From Amblyornis subalaris (Eukaryota > Chordata > Aves > Passeriformes > Ptilonorhynchidae), in the NCBI GenBank assembly GCA_018881555.1, contig JACAXG010000068.1, forward strand, positions 4,392,767 through 4,456,766: a stretch of 64,000 nt of DNA, read 5' to 3'. Shown here piece by piece: positions 1 through 13,227 of this stretch (position 1 is its first letter; every line of letters starts with the position of its first letter). Made by a program: the position numbers and the translations under genes. The notes below the pieces were generated by a model, which was not told the origin of the DNA, did not search any database, and saw only the letters and a program-made list of their open reading frames with translations.

Positions 1-3000
1 TCAGTTTCTCAAGGACAAAGGAGAGGAAAACCTCCCATCCAAGCTATGGATCACCCCTGACTAGTCAGACCGTTGGGCTCTTTATTTTAAATCTCTTGGG
101 AAATAAATTTGCAAAATTGGCTTCTCTCCCTTCTCTCCAGCTCTCCAGCTATTTCACGTGGGATGAGGAATTACAAAATGTTCAACTGGAACAGCATGTA
201 AGTAAGGAATGTGTGGACACCTGGTACTTTTTTTCATGTTATGTTTGTGTATTGAAAACATCTCTTCTGGCGATTTCATTTCCTCAGTTGCTCATCAGCA
301 AAGAAATACAGAACTGCTCCTGCCTCAGTCCTTGGGAAGGGCTGGGAAGGGCTGGAGGGGAACTGACTCCATTTCCTCAGCATCTCCTCANTGTGCCAGT
401 GTGATCCTGAGAGCCACTGGAGTTGCTTGCTGAAGCCACACATCCCAGTGCTTCTCTGAGTACCTGGAGAGTGAGAATCAGGGATGTGCTCAGAGTTCTG
501 GAAATCAGGGGACTGAGAAAGGTGCCTGGAGGATTGGCTTCTGTATCCACATCCCAGCTTTTAGCAGCTTTCTGGGATAACCAGTATTGCTTCCACCTCA
601 TTCGCACTGGTTTTGTTGCAGGCTGAAGGCCTGTTACAACTAATTTGGAAATTTTCTATTTCAAAATGTGAGGCATTGAGTTCAGAGTGAAACCCTGACA
701 CAATCTGCATTCAAAAGAGCCAGGACTTGGGAAACTCTCACTATAAATTGCATGCACAATGCTATGAAATAGCTTTTTTTGCTTTTATTTATGTCCATTA
801 ATATTTCCTTTTCTAAAATTTGGTGCATGGAAGTGTTGCCTCTGCCTTGCAATTACAGTGCACATACTATAGGTGGGATGAATGCAATAAAAAATGGAAC
901 TTGCAATTACTATAGGTAGGATAAATGCAGTAAAAATGGAGTTTGCTTAAAAATCAGGAAATACTTCTGGAGAGAGGTTTTTGTTTGCTTGCCTGTCTGC
1001 TCTGGTAGATGCAGATTTGTGGCTATGAATGAGATCTTTCCTAGAGACTGTCTGAGCTGGATTATTTACACTTGCAGCTCAGTATATTAAGGTCATTCAT
1101 TCTTGCCTGCCAGCCAACCATAAGCAGGAATTTAACATGTATTTTACCTATGAAAAATCCACTAAAAATACACCACAAAACTCCAAGGGAATGAGGGGCT
1201 TCAGGGCAGAACTTGTGCTGTGTGCAAGTGTCTGTCTGTCCCCTGGGTTTATTGCACTGGTGGAGGAAAAAGCAATCCCATGGGCCTTTCTCTCTTGTGA
1301 TTAACGTTTTTCTCTAGGTAATTAAGAAGCCTCAAACCTCAACAAGGGCAAGGCTCTGTCCTGTGTCNCTGTCACCTGCCAGTCCCCAGTGCTGGGTCTG
1401 GAGCCCACGGGGTGGGTCCTGAGTGTCCACCTCCTGCATGGGGAGAATCCCTGCTGGTCAGTGCCTCGCTCCCCATTTCCTCCTGCCTGTGGGATGAGGG
1501 GGCGTGCTGAGTGAAAACAAAGGCAACAAGAGCCACAATGAGCAGGAGTGGGTGTGTGAGCATGGAGGGGCTCTGAGGGATGAAAGTCCCTTAGCAAATA
1601 ACGAGGTTTGTACATTAGTCCTGCTAAATAAAAAATATGTGACTAAATTAACGTTGCCTGCTGGTTAATCTGTTCAGCATTTCTCTGTTGCACCATCAAG
1701 CAATCCCTGGCAAGGCAGCTCACCTCTCCAGTGGGCAGTACAGCTCTATAATGGTTATGTTTTCTGTTTTGTCGCACCCTTATCTGGCTGAGGAACAACA
1801 CCTCTCAGGAGAGCACAGCAATTTCCAGCAGCTCTGCCTCCTGCCAGTTTCCCTGCCTGGGGAAAACGTGGCAGCCCAATTCAGCACCAGGGACAACATG
1901 GCTGATGTCAAAAAGATAAGTCTTCCTGAAGAAAAACATTTTAACAGATGTTCTTGTTGGAAGGTGACGTGCTGCTTGGATAGTTTGCTGGCTGAAGGGA
2001 TCCTCTTTTCTCCTCACAGCTATTTGAGCCCCTGGCTCCAGATAATTTTGGCTACTCAGTGGAAATCTTTTTGCTTTCACCCAAACAGAAGAGCACAGGG
2101 CATTTTCTACAGAAACCCCATGACAAAGCCCCCTGTTGCTGTCGATTAATCATTACAACGCGAGGGAATTAAGAAACCTGGGGAGTTGAATTCACCAGGG
2201 TTTTGTTAGATAGATGCTTAAAAAAGTATAATCCAGACCTACTTGTTTCAAGTACCTCAGAAGATGGGAAATTCAGTGCATCTGGCAGCAGCTACCACTT
2301 CATTTCTGTCATTTAATCTCATTGAGGTGCATTATGTCAAATAATTACCTTAATGAAGACTTTAATGGAAGAAAGGAGGAAAATAATAGAGATGCTTTGA
2401 AGAAATGTAGCTGTGAAATTGCTTAGTTTTTAACCTGGCACAGATTTTTCTCCCCCTCCTCTGGCTCTTGCCCTTACAGAGGTGTCTGATCTGCCTCTCC
2501 TATCAAACATACACATTTCAGATGCTGCCCAAGTGATGGATTTATGCCTTTTGGATACAATAACATAGTTTTTGAGTTTGAAACAACCCAGCATGTAAAA
2601 CCATGAAGTCCAGCCACTAACCCAGCACTGCCAAGGCCACCACTAAACCATGTCCCCAAGTGCCACATCTACATATCTTTTAAATCCCTCCAGGAATGGT
2701 GACCCCACCACTGCCCTGGGCAGCCTGTTCCAGTGCTTGATAAACTTCAAAGAGNTTTTTCCTGATATGCAATCTAAACCTCTCCTGGCACAACTTGAGG
2801 CTGTTTCCTCTCATCCTATCACTTCTTGCTTGGGAAAAGAGACTGACACCCAAATTGGCCTTTATTGACTGTTCTCATCCTCTTCTGATGTCCTTCGGCT
2901 ATTTTAGTTATATTTTATTGTGAACAGCCATTTGGAAGAGATTTTATAATGTCCTCATGTGCTGATTTCCACCACCACCCATGCCCAGGATGTGCCTCTC

Positions 3001-3594
3001 ATGGTCATGTTGGTCTTGAACTTACTTCAGCAGGCTGAAATGACACTTTCTTTGCTGAAAAAACTATCTTCTAAATTTATCCTGTCTACGCAGGTTTCTG
3101 TGCATGAAACCTGAAAGAAAAACTCCTTGAAAATTAAATTAATCAAGTCAAATGAGTTTCCTTTCTTGTTGCCTGAAGGTATAACTTAAGAAAAAAAGAA
3201 ACTGTGTACTTTTTCCAGCATGGATGTGGTGGAGGAGATAAATGAGCTCCTCCCTCACCCCAGCTCNCATGTATTTCCCAGTTAGCCTTTCCTAATGCTG
3301 CAGGTATGATCCAAGTCATATGAGCCATCTCCCACCATTCCTGAAACAGCTGACTCCAGACCTTCTAGATACTAAAAAAAAAAGGAGATTTAGCCCATTT
3401 TTCTCAAATTAATGCAAAAATGTGACATTTCAATTCTTTTTTCTTCCTTTTTTTTTTTTTTTTTTGAAATGTTTTTTCCCCAGACTCCAAGCACTTCTCC
3501 AACTCCGGAAAATTAAATATGCGATCCTGTTGCAGAAGCCTGTGCCCAGTCACTGCCACAGGTGTCAGACATCCCCTGATTTCCAAAAGCACCC
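1..3594. other. Intergenic, no gene recognised
   Basis: I see no convincing exon here. The open frames are short, do not join through splice sites and resemble no family I know. The stretch holds a truncated CR1 retroposon at about 2595-2875 and a poly-T run near 3449-3465. Its right part, next to the OCSTAMP stop codon at 3595, presumably contains the 3' UTR of that minus-strand gene, but I could not fix its end. Confidence 0.6.
2595..2875 (-). repeat. CR1 LINE fragment (3' part, minus orientation)
   Basis: The plus strand reads like the complement of an avian CR1 3' region: a stretch around 2712-2745 with CTGCCCTGGGCAGCCTGTTC and AGTGCTTGATAAACTTC, then a TCTAAACCTCTCC-like block, then TTTCCTCTCATCCTATCAC. 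CR1 is the dominant LINE of bird genomes and is usually 5' truncated. Divergence from the remembered consensus is substantial, so this is an old copy. Confidence 0.8.
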
Positions 3595-3936
3595 TTAGAT
3601 CTTCGCACAGTTTTGCTCCTTCCTGTGCCTCCTGGACAGTTTCCTGTAGAGGTAAAGCACTCGCTTCTCCTCCCAGCTCTGGAAGAAGGAGGCTGCGATT
3701 TTCCGGCACAGGCGGCGCGCGTAGGTTTCCAGGAACACGGTGGCGTAGAGGATGCAGAAGAGCAGCCCCACAACGAGCAGCACAGAGGGGTTGGGAGGCG
3801 TCGGGGGGCTGATCCTGCAGTGGGCAGAGCTGAAGATCAGATGATGGTGGTAGCTCCTGTTGAAGTCCCCAAGCAGTAATTCCTGAGAAGGATGACCGAA
3901 AACTTTGAATAGGAAGGGCATGATCCCGATTTCAAC
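3595..3936 (-). CDS. OCSTAMP: OCSTAMP last coding exon
   Basis: The acceptor reads TATTTCAG|GTTGAAATC on the minus strand, joining in phase 0 to the AAG|GTGAGT donor of the preceding exon. It encodes VEIGIMPFLFKVF, an extracellular-type stretch with N-R-S (a possible N-glycosylation site), the final transmembrane helix (LLVVGLLFCILYATVFL) and the basic tail, and ends in a stop at 3595-3597. Confidence 0.88.
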   Translation of the reverse strand, partial: VEIGIMPFLFKVFGHPSQELLLGDFNRSYHHHLIFSSAHCRISPPTPPNPSVLLVVGLLFCILYATVFLETYARRLCRKIAASFFQSWEEKRVLYLYRKLSRRHRKEQNCAKI

Positions 3937-5913
3937 CTGAAATAGAGTTAAAAGGTAGATGGGGTATGAAGAAACCAAAATCAACTGATTACTACAGAAA
4001 CATCAGCCTGGGGGTGTGGAATCACTGTTGTAGCATTAAGAGGACACTGAAGTGTGTGTACACTTCAGGCTGAGTGAGTAACTGTGTGATGTTTAGGCAC
4101 TGAGTGAGACCCAGTCCTATCTGTCATCTTCATCCACTGTTACGGAGATTATAACAGGCATTCACTGTGTGAGATTTATGGTGAGAGACATCATCCAGGC
4201 CACACTATTAGTGGCTGCATATCTGACTATTAGAGGCTTTTTCTAAGCCCTGATTATTTTCCTGTAAGTCCATCATAAGGATCCTGGGGCTGGGGAGGGA
4301 GGCAAGCTAAAACATCAAACCACAACTAGTCCAGACAAAGAATATTGAAAAAGAAACTGGGGAGGTTTGTGAAAAGGGATTGCACAAGGTGACAACAAAG
4401 CCAGTGAGCAGGGCTTTCTGCTTAAGCAACAGCCAGTGCAATGAGGAGACATCCTCAGTGTCCATCAGCTTCCTCCTTCCTTTTGGACTTGCCCCCACCC
4501 TGCAGGGGCGGGGACAGTGCTACAGGGGCTCCCATTCCTCCCCCTTGCTTAGGAAAGGGACCTGGAGACACANGGATGTCTGATTGCCTGGTGCTAGCAG
4601 TGTCCTTGCAGCATGANGCACTATTTGCTCCCCTCCAAGCTCCCCAGGGGCTGTCATTTGGAGAGTGTGTCTGCTGCTGTTTGATGCACTGGGAGGAGTG
4701 GCTGAGGCTGTGTCACTGCCTCCTCCCCCCGTTGCTCATCCAGCTGGCTGCTGAGGAGAGAACTCAGGACTGTGCAAATAAGGGTACAAAGACTGCAATC
4801 CCCACTGCCACCTCCCATGAAGTCACACAGCGCGGGGTCCCTGCGCAGGGCAGGACAGAACCCCCCAGCACTCACCTTGTATTTGATGTGGAGAGTGATG
4901 GGCACCACGGAGAACTGAGCTGCCTTCCTCACCGCCGTGTTTGCCACGCTGAACGCAAAGTGGTCCATGGCCACGACCACCAGCATCAGCATCAGGGCCA
5001 CGGTGACCAGCATGGCTTGCATGAGGCACAGCACCACTTCTTCCCAGGACAACTTCAAGCCCGTTGGTCGGATGAGTTTTTTGGATGAGTCCACCAGCAG
5101 ATGAGCTGCTTTTCTGTCCATGGCTAAACGCTCCAGCTTCTTGGTGATGTAAAAATTGTCAAAGCGGAGGTTGGTGAGATAATTTTTCAAATACCAGGTG
5201 GACTCAAAACAGAGATAGAGCATGAAGAAACCAGCAACCAGTCTGTTGGCTACTAGTATAGAATCTTTGACCAGTACCTCGACAGACAAGAACTCTCTAC
5301 TAATTTTCTCACCAGCAAGGTGCATTTTTTGGTAAATCAAGGAGCTGTTCTGAAGCAATGAAAACCGAAAATGTCCATTCATGGGCTTATAAATGGAATG
5401 AATGGTTTCTTGGATTGCATCCCCAAACTCCCAGGAAACTTTCTCTAGCAGGGCAGTTGAGTTCAGAAGGCTGTCAGAGGAATTCCTGCAGATGCACTTA
5501 ATAACCTGCAGTATGGTTTTAATGTTGCTTATGATGTTGGGTGTTATGTTCACCACTGCGATCATGATGCAGGTTGAGAAGAGAAGTTTCCGGCCCTGTT
5601 TGGTGCCTAATGTAGGCATGATCATACTGAAGACACAACGGGCAGGATGCACCAAAAGAAGAGTCAGGAGAAGGAGCAGACTGAAGGAGATGGCAGTTGC
5701 AACAGAGAGGCGCCAGGAGTACTCCAGGGAAGCAAACATCCAGTTGTAGAAGAGGCCTCCTATGACTACTGTAATGCAGGAACACTGCAGAAACAAGGTC
5801 CGCAGCTCTCTGCCGTCTGCTGGGACAGGTTTGGAGTAAACCCACCATAGGTCTGCCAGAGTTCTGTGCACCTTTGGGAACAGAACATCTTCGCAGTAGA
5901 CACGGGCTCTCAT
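3595..5913 (-). CDS. OCSTAMP: OCSTAMP, osteoclast stimulatory transmembrane protein (two exons found, N-terminus uncertain)
   Basis: Multipass membrane protein of the DC-STAMP family, needed in mammals for fusion of osteoclast precursors and foreign-body giant cells. Two exons join in phase 0: 4876-5913 (346 codons from the first ATG) and 3595-3936 (113 codons plus stop), giving at least 459 aa. Motifs match human OCSTAMP throughout: YSKPVPADGREL early, LGTKQGRKLL in the middle, NLRFDNFYITKKL before the last helices, VPITLHIKY at the exon junction, and LETYARRLCRKIAASFF near the C-terminus. Several hydrophobic segments are evident. The basic tail (KLSRRHRKEQ) is presumably cytosolic. The first ATG lies one base after a good acceptor (TTTTTACAG|G), so a 5' exon probably exists. 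Human OCSTAMP has extra residues before this point, and no such exon was recognised upstream. SLC13A3 follows on the same strand upstream, as in human. Confidence 0.9.
4876..5913 (-). CDS. OCSTAMP: OCSTAMP main coding exon
   Basis: A long open exon, 346 codons from ATG to a canonical AAG|GTGAGT donor. The acceptor AG sits just before base 5914, so coding may continue into an unseen upstream exon. Single ATG starts here also remain possible. It carries most of the helices and the DC-STAMP-like domain. Confidence 0.87.
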
Positions 5914-8900
5914 CCTGTAAAAAGTGCCTGGGTGTTAGCAGAGGAACTACATAGACATACTAATTAGGGGGCTTTCTTGAGATGATCATTCATGGGGCTT
6001 TACAATGTCCTTCTCTGAGTGTCTCTGGCCTCACCCTTCTCTACTCCTTTGCTGACTTCCCTGAGTAGCTGGGACTGAGATCTCCCCTGGAAGCAGCAGG
6101 ACAGGGAAGTTCAGGGCACTTCTTGAAAAATTAAATACTGAGTATGATGTGACTGCTCCTCCATTAATGCAAGCACAGGAAAGCATTGTGTTATTCTATA
6201 AAAACCACAATAGAGTCCTTCTGAGGGGTCAGCTCATTGGCAGTGGTTGAGTGTGCCTTTAGTACTTGTCTAGAGGATGTTGGAGGGAGAAAGAGAAGGC
6301 TCTTGGCTTCTGTAGAAGTTGTTAGACCAGCTCTGTATTTACAAGGTGTTACATGGACTAGAGGCAGTCGAGTGGGGTTTCTGCTGCTCTCCCTGCCTCT
6401 CAAGAGGAGGCCAAACAGAAATCTATGTTTAAGGGTGACAAACAGAGAAAACAGTTTCACACTGAAACTGCAGTGCCAGAGGAAATCTCCAAGGACAAGA
6501 ATTTGGCCACTACAGACAGGATGAAATGTCCCATAAAGCTATTTAAATGTCTAATGGAAACAAACATTTGGGAAAGAGTATGATTTCTCAGGCCTCACAT
6601 CTGGAGTGACTCTCCGGAAACCAGAAAACCTGGTGGGGAGAAGAGCCTGTCCCCAAGGTTAAACCCAGTCAGGCAATCCCTATCTCCCACTGCTTGACAG
6701 CAGCCTCAGCTATCCTTTGAGGGACAGTTTTGACTATCAAAGGAGGCTTTGTGTGGAAAAAGGCCACAAAACAATTATGAAGACAGAGGGAAAGAGAGGG
6801 ATTAAAGCAGGCTCTACATACCCAGTGGCAGTGAGGCGCCCCAGACTCGCCTGAAAACTCTCCATGCTCCAATGCCTTATTGCTCTGAGAGAGGATCCTG
6901 GATGTGGCTGTCAGGAGAGGCAGGATAGGAAACCAAAGCAGCACCAGAGTGCCAGGACTCAAAAAATAAGATGGTTTAAGGCAATTCGGATTAACAACAC
7001 TGGCAAATCCTGAAGTGTAACCTGAAGTGAAACCTGGCGTATAAATCCTGAGGAATAACAGCACTACAGAACAGAACCAGGATGCACAGCTTTGCTATGC
7101 TCGGGCTTTACACCTCTTCTGGTCTTACTGTTACTGCAGAGAAGGCTTATTTTAATGACACATAGCTGAAAAAAAATGAGTCAATGGCACATGGGCTGAC
7201 GAAGACGGAACAAGCACCACGTGGAACATGGGGTGTCAACATTCCCTGTGGGGAAATCGGGTGACTACTCCTCACACTGCCCACCAGCAAGCAGCGAGCA
7301 GGGTGGACATCTCTCTCAGAGTGAAAGGGACCTTTTTCTCTTTCAGACATCAGTTGTGGCACAAAGGGCGTGGCAGGATCCAGCAAACCAGCTGGTAACT
7401 GCCCATCTGTTCTGACAGGCTGCTGCTCCCTGCTGAAACTGCGTGCAGGGTTCACAGACTGCTTCAAGGCTCATCTCACAGTCCTAGCAGGGGAAGCTTC
7501 AAGGTTGAACCTTTCCCAATTCCCTGTAGCCAGCAAATCCACCGCAGAGAAAACCCAACCACAGTCAGGATTCCCAAACTGTTGAGAAGCTCCCAGACGT
7601 ACAGGCCAGGATGTGCAGTCCCCATGGGACCAACTTGCCTGGCCCCCAGGATGTGCCCAGCACAGAGCTCCAGCCACCAAACCTGCTCACCAGGAGGCAA
7701 GGACCAACCACGGTGTTTGCTCCTCAGTCATTGGCTTGCGGCTTACAGGAGCCTTCCCTGACTCCCACCAAAGCTGCCCCTTTGCCAGAGGCTCTCATGC
7801 TAAGGCACTGCTTGTGGGCAAAGGTGACACAGCTCGCCCAGCTGCCACTGAGCCCATCCCCTATGGGACCCGCTGTCCCGTGCTGAGCCCTCCCACCAGC
7901 TGGGAACCGCTGGGCCCCCGGGACGTTCTCAGGCTCCCCTGGGCGGGAAAGGGCAAAGGGCTGGAGGTCAGCCCTATCCCGGCCACCCCTGGAGACAAAG
8001 CACGTGGGGCTCTGCCCTCCAGAGAGAGGTGGGAGAGCAGCACTTTCCCCAGGGAACATGGCTGGACCTCACGGCAGTGGCAGGCATTGGAGGACAAGGA
8101 ATGACGAGCACCGCAGGCAGAGCAAACCTTGCCTGCTCCCTCTGCCCTTCCTGCAGGCACCAGGCAGGGTCCCTCATGCCCTTGCTGCTCCACTCAACAA
8201 CTCGGCTTTATAGTTGGGGGGTTTTGTTCTTCCTGTGTGGCTGGTGGAGCAAAGCTTTCCTCCTGGTGCCCTGGAGCACAGAGGACGGATGAGAAACGCT
8301 GACTGGCTCCAGCCGGGAAGAGGCACCAGCCAGGCGGGCGGGAAAGAAAGTGCTGTTTGTTTGGAGCATCCATAGCAATTGCTTGCACAGGCCATGAATT
8401 AGGTCTTGAATTCAGTGTGCAGACTATAAGGGACTAGCCCAAAAGACCCATAGCTGGATCCTGCAAGGCTCATCAGCTTCTCCTAAGACTAAGCTTCTTT
8501 CTCGCTCTACTTCAGAGCAAACTGATATTAGCATCAGCCCCTGGGACTCCATCCAGGCTACACAGACAGTTTTCTGGGGCAGAAAAAAAAATAAATTTAG
8601 CAATAGGCTATAAAGAACAAAAACCCTCAAGTCCACAACATTGTGGTGAGTGTTTTCTGAGTCTGCTACATCATCTGACAAAGGCACCTGAAGTCTGTGG
8701 GGACACTGAGCAGTAACTCTGGCAGCACCAAGAAGTGTTTGCTTGCAAAGCCATACTTAGATTTTTTTCCTCTGGCTCAACTCAGAATTAATCTCTGCCA
8801 GCTGGGCTACAGCGGGGGCATAAACATGGGGTGTCTTCTATTTTACACCCTGAACTACCTGTAAATGAGCTAGAACCATGAATGCCTAACCTTCCCCAGA

Positions 8901-11900
8901 ACACAATGAACAAGCTTGCTTTGCCAAAAAAACCCAGAAAACCAAACACAGCAACAAAACTCCCAAATACGAGAGTGTGTGTCCATAGGGAGACCTGGGG
9001 AACAGCGGGGGAAGGCTGGGAGCGGGAAACGGGCAGGACTGGGACACGGGCAAGGCAGGACCGCACATCGCAGCGAAGCAACTGTGACACCTTGTGGTCA
9101 CACTCCGCTCAAGGTCCTTGAGGTCTGGCTCATTTTGGTTCTGAAAATAAGCAATTCTGTGGTTGGGGGAGTTTTAAGGAAAACTGATGAAGATAGGAGG
9201 AACACTGTCCCCCCCGGATGCTCCGAAGTGTCTTTTCCCACCCTGTATTGCTCCCAGGTGGTATAAAGGGACTTTGCTTTGCTGACAAGCTCCAGTCTCT
9301 GTAGAGCTCAAGCTATAAAATTTTCTAACATCACTGGTTTTGACTTTTTAGCACTACAGCAGCTTGCTGGAACTATGAGACAACAGAGGATTCCATTGGC
9401 ATCATTTCCAGGAAGCAGAGCCAGGCTTTACCTGGACTAGGGATGGGGACTGAGCTTCCACCAGGACAGAGGTTTTAAATTCAGTTCTGCTTTGCAGACT
9501 GCAGTGTTCAGGGGGGGTCTGTGCCAAGACACCTGCAAGTTCAGCCTGCAGTGACAGTGTAACCCCGTGGTGGTGACAGGGATGGGAGGAGGGGCAACAC
9601 TGTGTCCCAGGTAGAGGGTGGGTACATGAATTATACATCTTATGAAAATGACTGGGGAAAGCAGATGAATGAAGGACTAAGCCAAAATGATTTAAGTCTG
9701 AAGATATTTCTCCATGGCAATATCAGCACCTGTTGATCACATTACTCTGCCCATTCGAGAACTTGAGGGTGTGGGAAATATTAGCCAGTTAGTGGTGGTT
9801 CTTTGCTTGCTAAAATCACATGCACCTGAACAACTTACAGTAACACAGAACCAGATCACATCTTCTTAGGTTACTACTATAGAAATGAAGAAAAATCCCA
9901 GCAATATCCTTTTGGTGACTGGTGATGGATAAATGTGATAAGGGAACCAAGGCTATCTAACCTGTAACAGCTGAATTCCCTGTCATGCTGGACTTTGTTT
10001 CAGGAATCTTTCCCTTTCTCTCCCGAAATTCCAGCATTGCTGCTGAGTGCAAACTGACTGAGCACAGCCCCGGCATCACTCTGTGCTGTAAGGACCCACA
10101 GAGCAGCTCTTCTGTGTGAACAGTTTGTAAAGCGACTTGAATGCTTCTGGGATAAAAGACAACGACAAAACGCTTTCCTACTGTAAATAAACCAAAATTA
10201 TTTTCCTCCAAGTGTCTCAGGAGAACATATGGATGTTGGTCCAGAACTGGATGGGGAACATCAAAGGAGTAAAGCAGAGATATTCTGGATGTTGAATTTC
10301 AATGCGTGAGTGGCATTTCCTGTTAATTAAAATTCACAAGGAGGCTGCTAATGTGAATGGCTTTTGTGATGGTTGTTGGATTTTTACATTCCTAGAGAAA
10401 TGGTGCATAGGCAAGCAAAGTTGCTTAAAAATAACACAGTCAAAGTTACAGAAAGTTAGTACAGCACTTGAATTACCCTTTCCTGGGAATTTTCATATCT
10501 CTACACATATCACAGACCCTTCAAGACTAATGGGGTTGACTTGCCATTAAAAGCTGCTTTTGGCAAATCTTAGTACTAGCAGCAGTAAATGGAATCAGAA
10601 ATTATTCATGCAGGCCTGTTCACCTTTGAACTCCAGAAATACTGAATCTTAAAATCTCTGTTTAAAAAAATTAATTAAAACTCAAGCATGCCAGACTAGT
10701 CCTGCTCTCACAGATGCCTGGATATGAAAGAGCAGAATTAGGTAGTGCTGTCCTCCACATGCCTTAAACCAGATCCTCTGGGGAACCCTGGGAAACATGA
10801 AGGCTGCTGACAGAGCTGGCAGACAGGTCTTTCACTAAAGAGATTTAGGATCCAGGTGCTTCTCACATCTTTCCCAGGTGTGCCAAGGCCCTGTTGTAGT
10901 AAGTCACTGCTCCCCTCTCTGCCTCAGTTTCTCATGTTGGCACAGAGATCATAAACCTTCCCTGGCTGCATTTGTGAAATACCTTCTGATCCCTGGATAG
11001 ACAGTGCCATAGACATGCCAGGACGCTGGGAGTGATTTTGGGAGACTTCTACACAAACTCTGTGTCTCAGCTCTGCTTTCAAGCCCAAGTAAAACCACTC
11101 TTCTGGATTTGGTCAACGAGGATGCAGCAATTCAGAGCTGAGACCATAAACAAACTTGCAACCCCAACGTCTGCAAAGGAGCTGGACTGGATGTCACCCT
11201 TCAGAATCAGGCAATCCCAAAGCCCTCGCTGCCTGTCCTCCAGGCTGCAGGGACAGAGGCAGCTCTGTCCGAGAGACTGACGCGGATCCCCCGCAGCAGC
11301 AGCAGCGGCTCCAGCGGCTCAGGGCGGTGGGACAGCGGGGCTCCTTCCTGCGGCGCCGGCCACGCCGGGCACAGCCTGTTCCTGGCCCGGGACAGCAATC
11401 CCGTGCTGGTCACAGACAGATGGCTGAGAAAGCAAACTGCAGGGAGCAATTTTCCCTGCCCATTCAGCCCATCTTTGCTAAGGCATGATGAGGAGCATCC
11501 AAGCAGAATAACAGAGCCCAAACGCAGCACAGCCAAGCCGGACAGCGATTTGAGGTGTGCCCAAAGGCTCTTTAGCAGAGCAGTCCTGAGATGCTGGGTC
11601 GGGGGCTTTCCCAGTGCTCCACGGCTTAACAGGATCGCTCTGCCTTCCTGCTCCTCCTGAGGAACCACTGCCCAAATCAGGGATGAAGCTGGAATAGGGA
11701 AAGGCTCGGGCTTTGCTTTTCTCCCCTCAATCTACAGAGCAAACAGGACCATGTGATGTGCTAACCAACGTGCTTTATTTTAAGTTTTCCACAATNATTT
11801 AGGATTTTGTTGAACATTAAGGATTTTTTTTGAACTTGATTGATCGAAGTTCCACATTCAATTGGTTTTGGTGATTTCGGTTCAACCCCCTCAAGTCCCC

Positions 11901-13227
11901 ATCTGCCATGTGACCCCAGGGTAACCCCCATAGAGTAACCCCCATAGGGTAACCCCCATAGGGTAACCCCCGCAGCAGCAGCTGTGGCTGGTGAGCATCA
12001 TCCTGCCAGCTCTCCCACCTGGCCCTGGGGGTTATCAGCAGCACAGGAGCAGGGGGGGATGCACTGGATCCCTAGCCCGGGCCAGTTCATCTTGTCAGCT
12101 CCACCACTTTACGTTGCCAGAGAAACATGCCCAGCACAGGGATCCACTCACTCACCTTCCNTAAACCAAGAATCAGATCCTTTATCATTCAATCATCTAT
12201 TTCAATGACTGATCATTTAAATTTAATATTTTAGATTCTTACAGAAAATAAAAATAATCAGATAAAATGGTGATTAAAATCACAGTCAATTTGCAATGCT
12301 TTCATTGAAAGTACCCAAGCAATCTGATTTAAAAAGACGTTTAGAATCAAAGCCTGTTTTTAAGAAATGTCAATAATATTCCAATGCAACTTGTCCACTG
12401 ACCTGTGACTCAGCGGGTCATTTGTGAGTGAGTCAATCTCACAAACCTAAGACCGGCCACATTTACCAATGGTGAAACACCATCGGTGTCCAGAGTTATG
12501 TCAGAAATTAATTTGGTCCCAACNCCCCACCTGTGTACTCAGTGCAAGGAACCAGGCAGCAACCGCTGTCCCAGGTTTGCAAAACATTGAACATGTTTGG
12601 AAACAAACTGTGGCCTTCCTGTTTCCAAAGCATGAAGCAATGCACTGAGCCCTGCCGACACATCTCCTGAATCATCCCTTCACACACAAACCTGAAGGAA
12701 TAGTCTTCATCCTCCATGAGAGAATTACTCATGAGATGGCAATGAGACCCCATCCTTACATCCTGCCAGGAGCACCTGGCCACGCCGCCTTCTCCCCGGC
12801 CAGATTCTGATACACTCACTCACAATGGGGTGCACATAAATAGTCCAGTTGCCTTCACCCTGTTCCCAGGGCTGCTCTCCAGAACGAGGTAGGGTATCAG
12901 AAGCTAGAGCAGCAAAGCTCACCAGCACTCATGGGGGGACAGGCACCTACCCAAAGATGCTCCATGCTTACAGGTTGTCCAGTTAACAACCACCTATGAC
13001 AGAAGGACTCCGGGAGAGTCAGATTTGTACCTGCAGAAGGTGGGGAAAGATCTCCAGAGAAAATAACAAATGGATGTTGTGGCACTGACCAGTATTTCTA
13101 AAAATAAAATTAAACCAGAAGGTCCCACACAGTGTGAGTGGCCACATGGCTTTTCCTCCTGTGCAAACTCTGACGATTCCAGTGCCCCAGTCCTAAGTGA
13201 GTGAGTCCTTTCCCGGGGTGGCTTTGT
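5914..13227. other. Intergenic between OCSTAMP and SLC13A3
   Basis: About 7.3 kb without a recognisable coding exon. It should contain the OCSTAMP 5' exon and promoter and the SLC13A3 3' UTR. Visible landmarks are a GC-rich patch at about 11280-11400 with repeated CAG/CGG-type triplets and a 14-bp minisatellite at 11921-11971. A TTTATT (AATAAA on the minus strand) at about 11774 could be a distal SLC13A3 polyadenylation signal, but that is a guess. Confidence 0.5.
11921..11971. repeat. 14-bp minisatellite, GTAACCCCCATAGG x ~3.5
   Basis: Three to four head-to-tail copies of GTAACCCCCATAGG. The first copy has AG for GG and the last decays into CCCGCAGC. It lies in the probable 3' flank of SLC13A3. 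No function is suggested. Confidence 0.9.

Noticed and set aside
1688..2149. 153-codon open frame in the left intergenic region
   Set aside because: No domain, no family resemblance and no splice context; length is within chance for this base composition.
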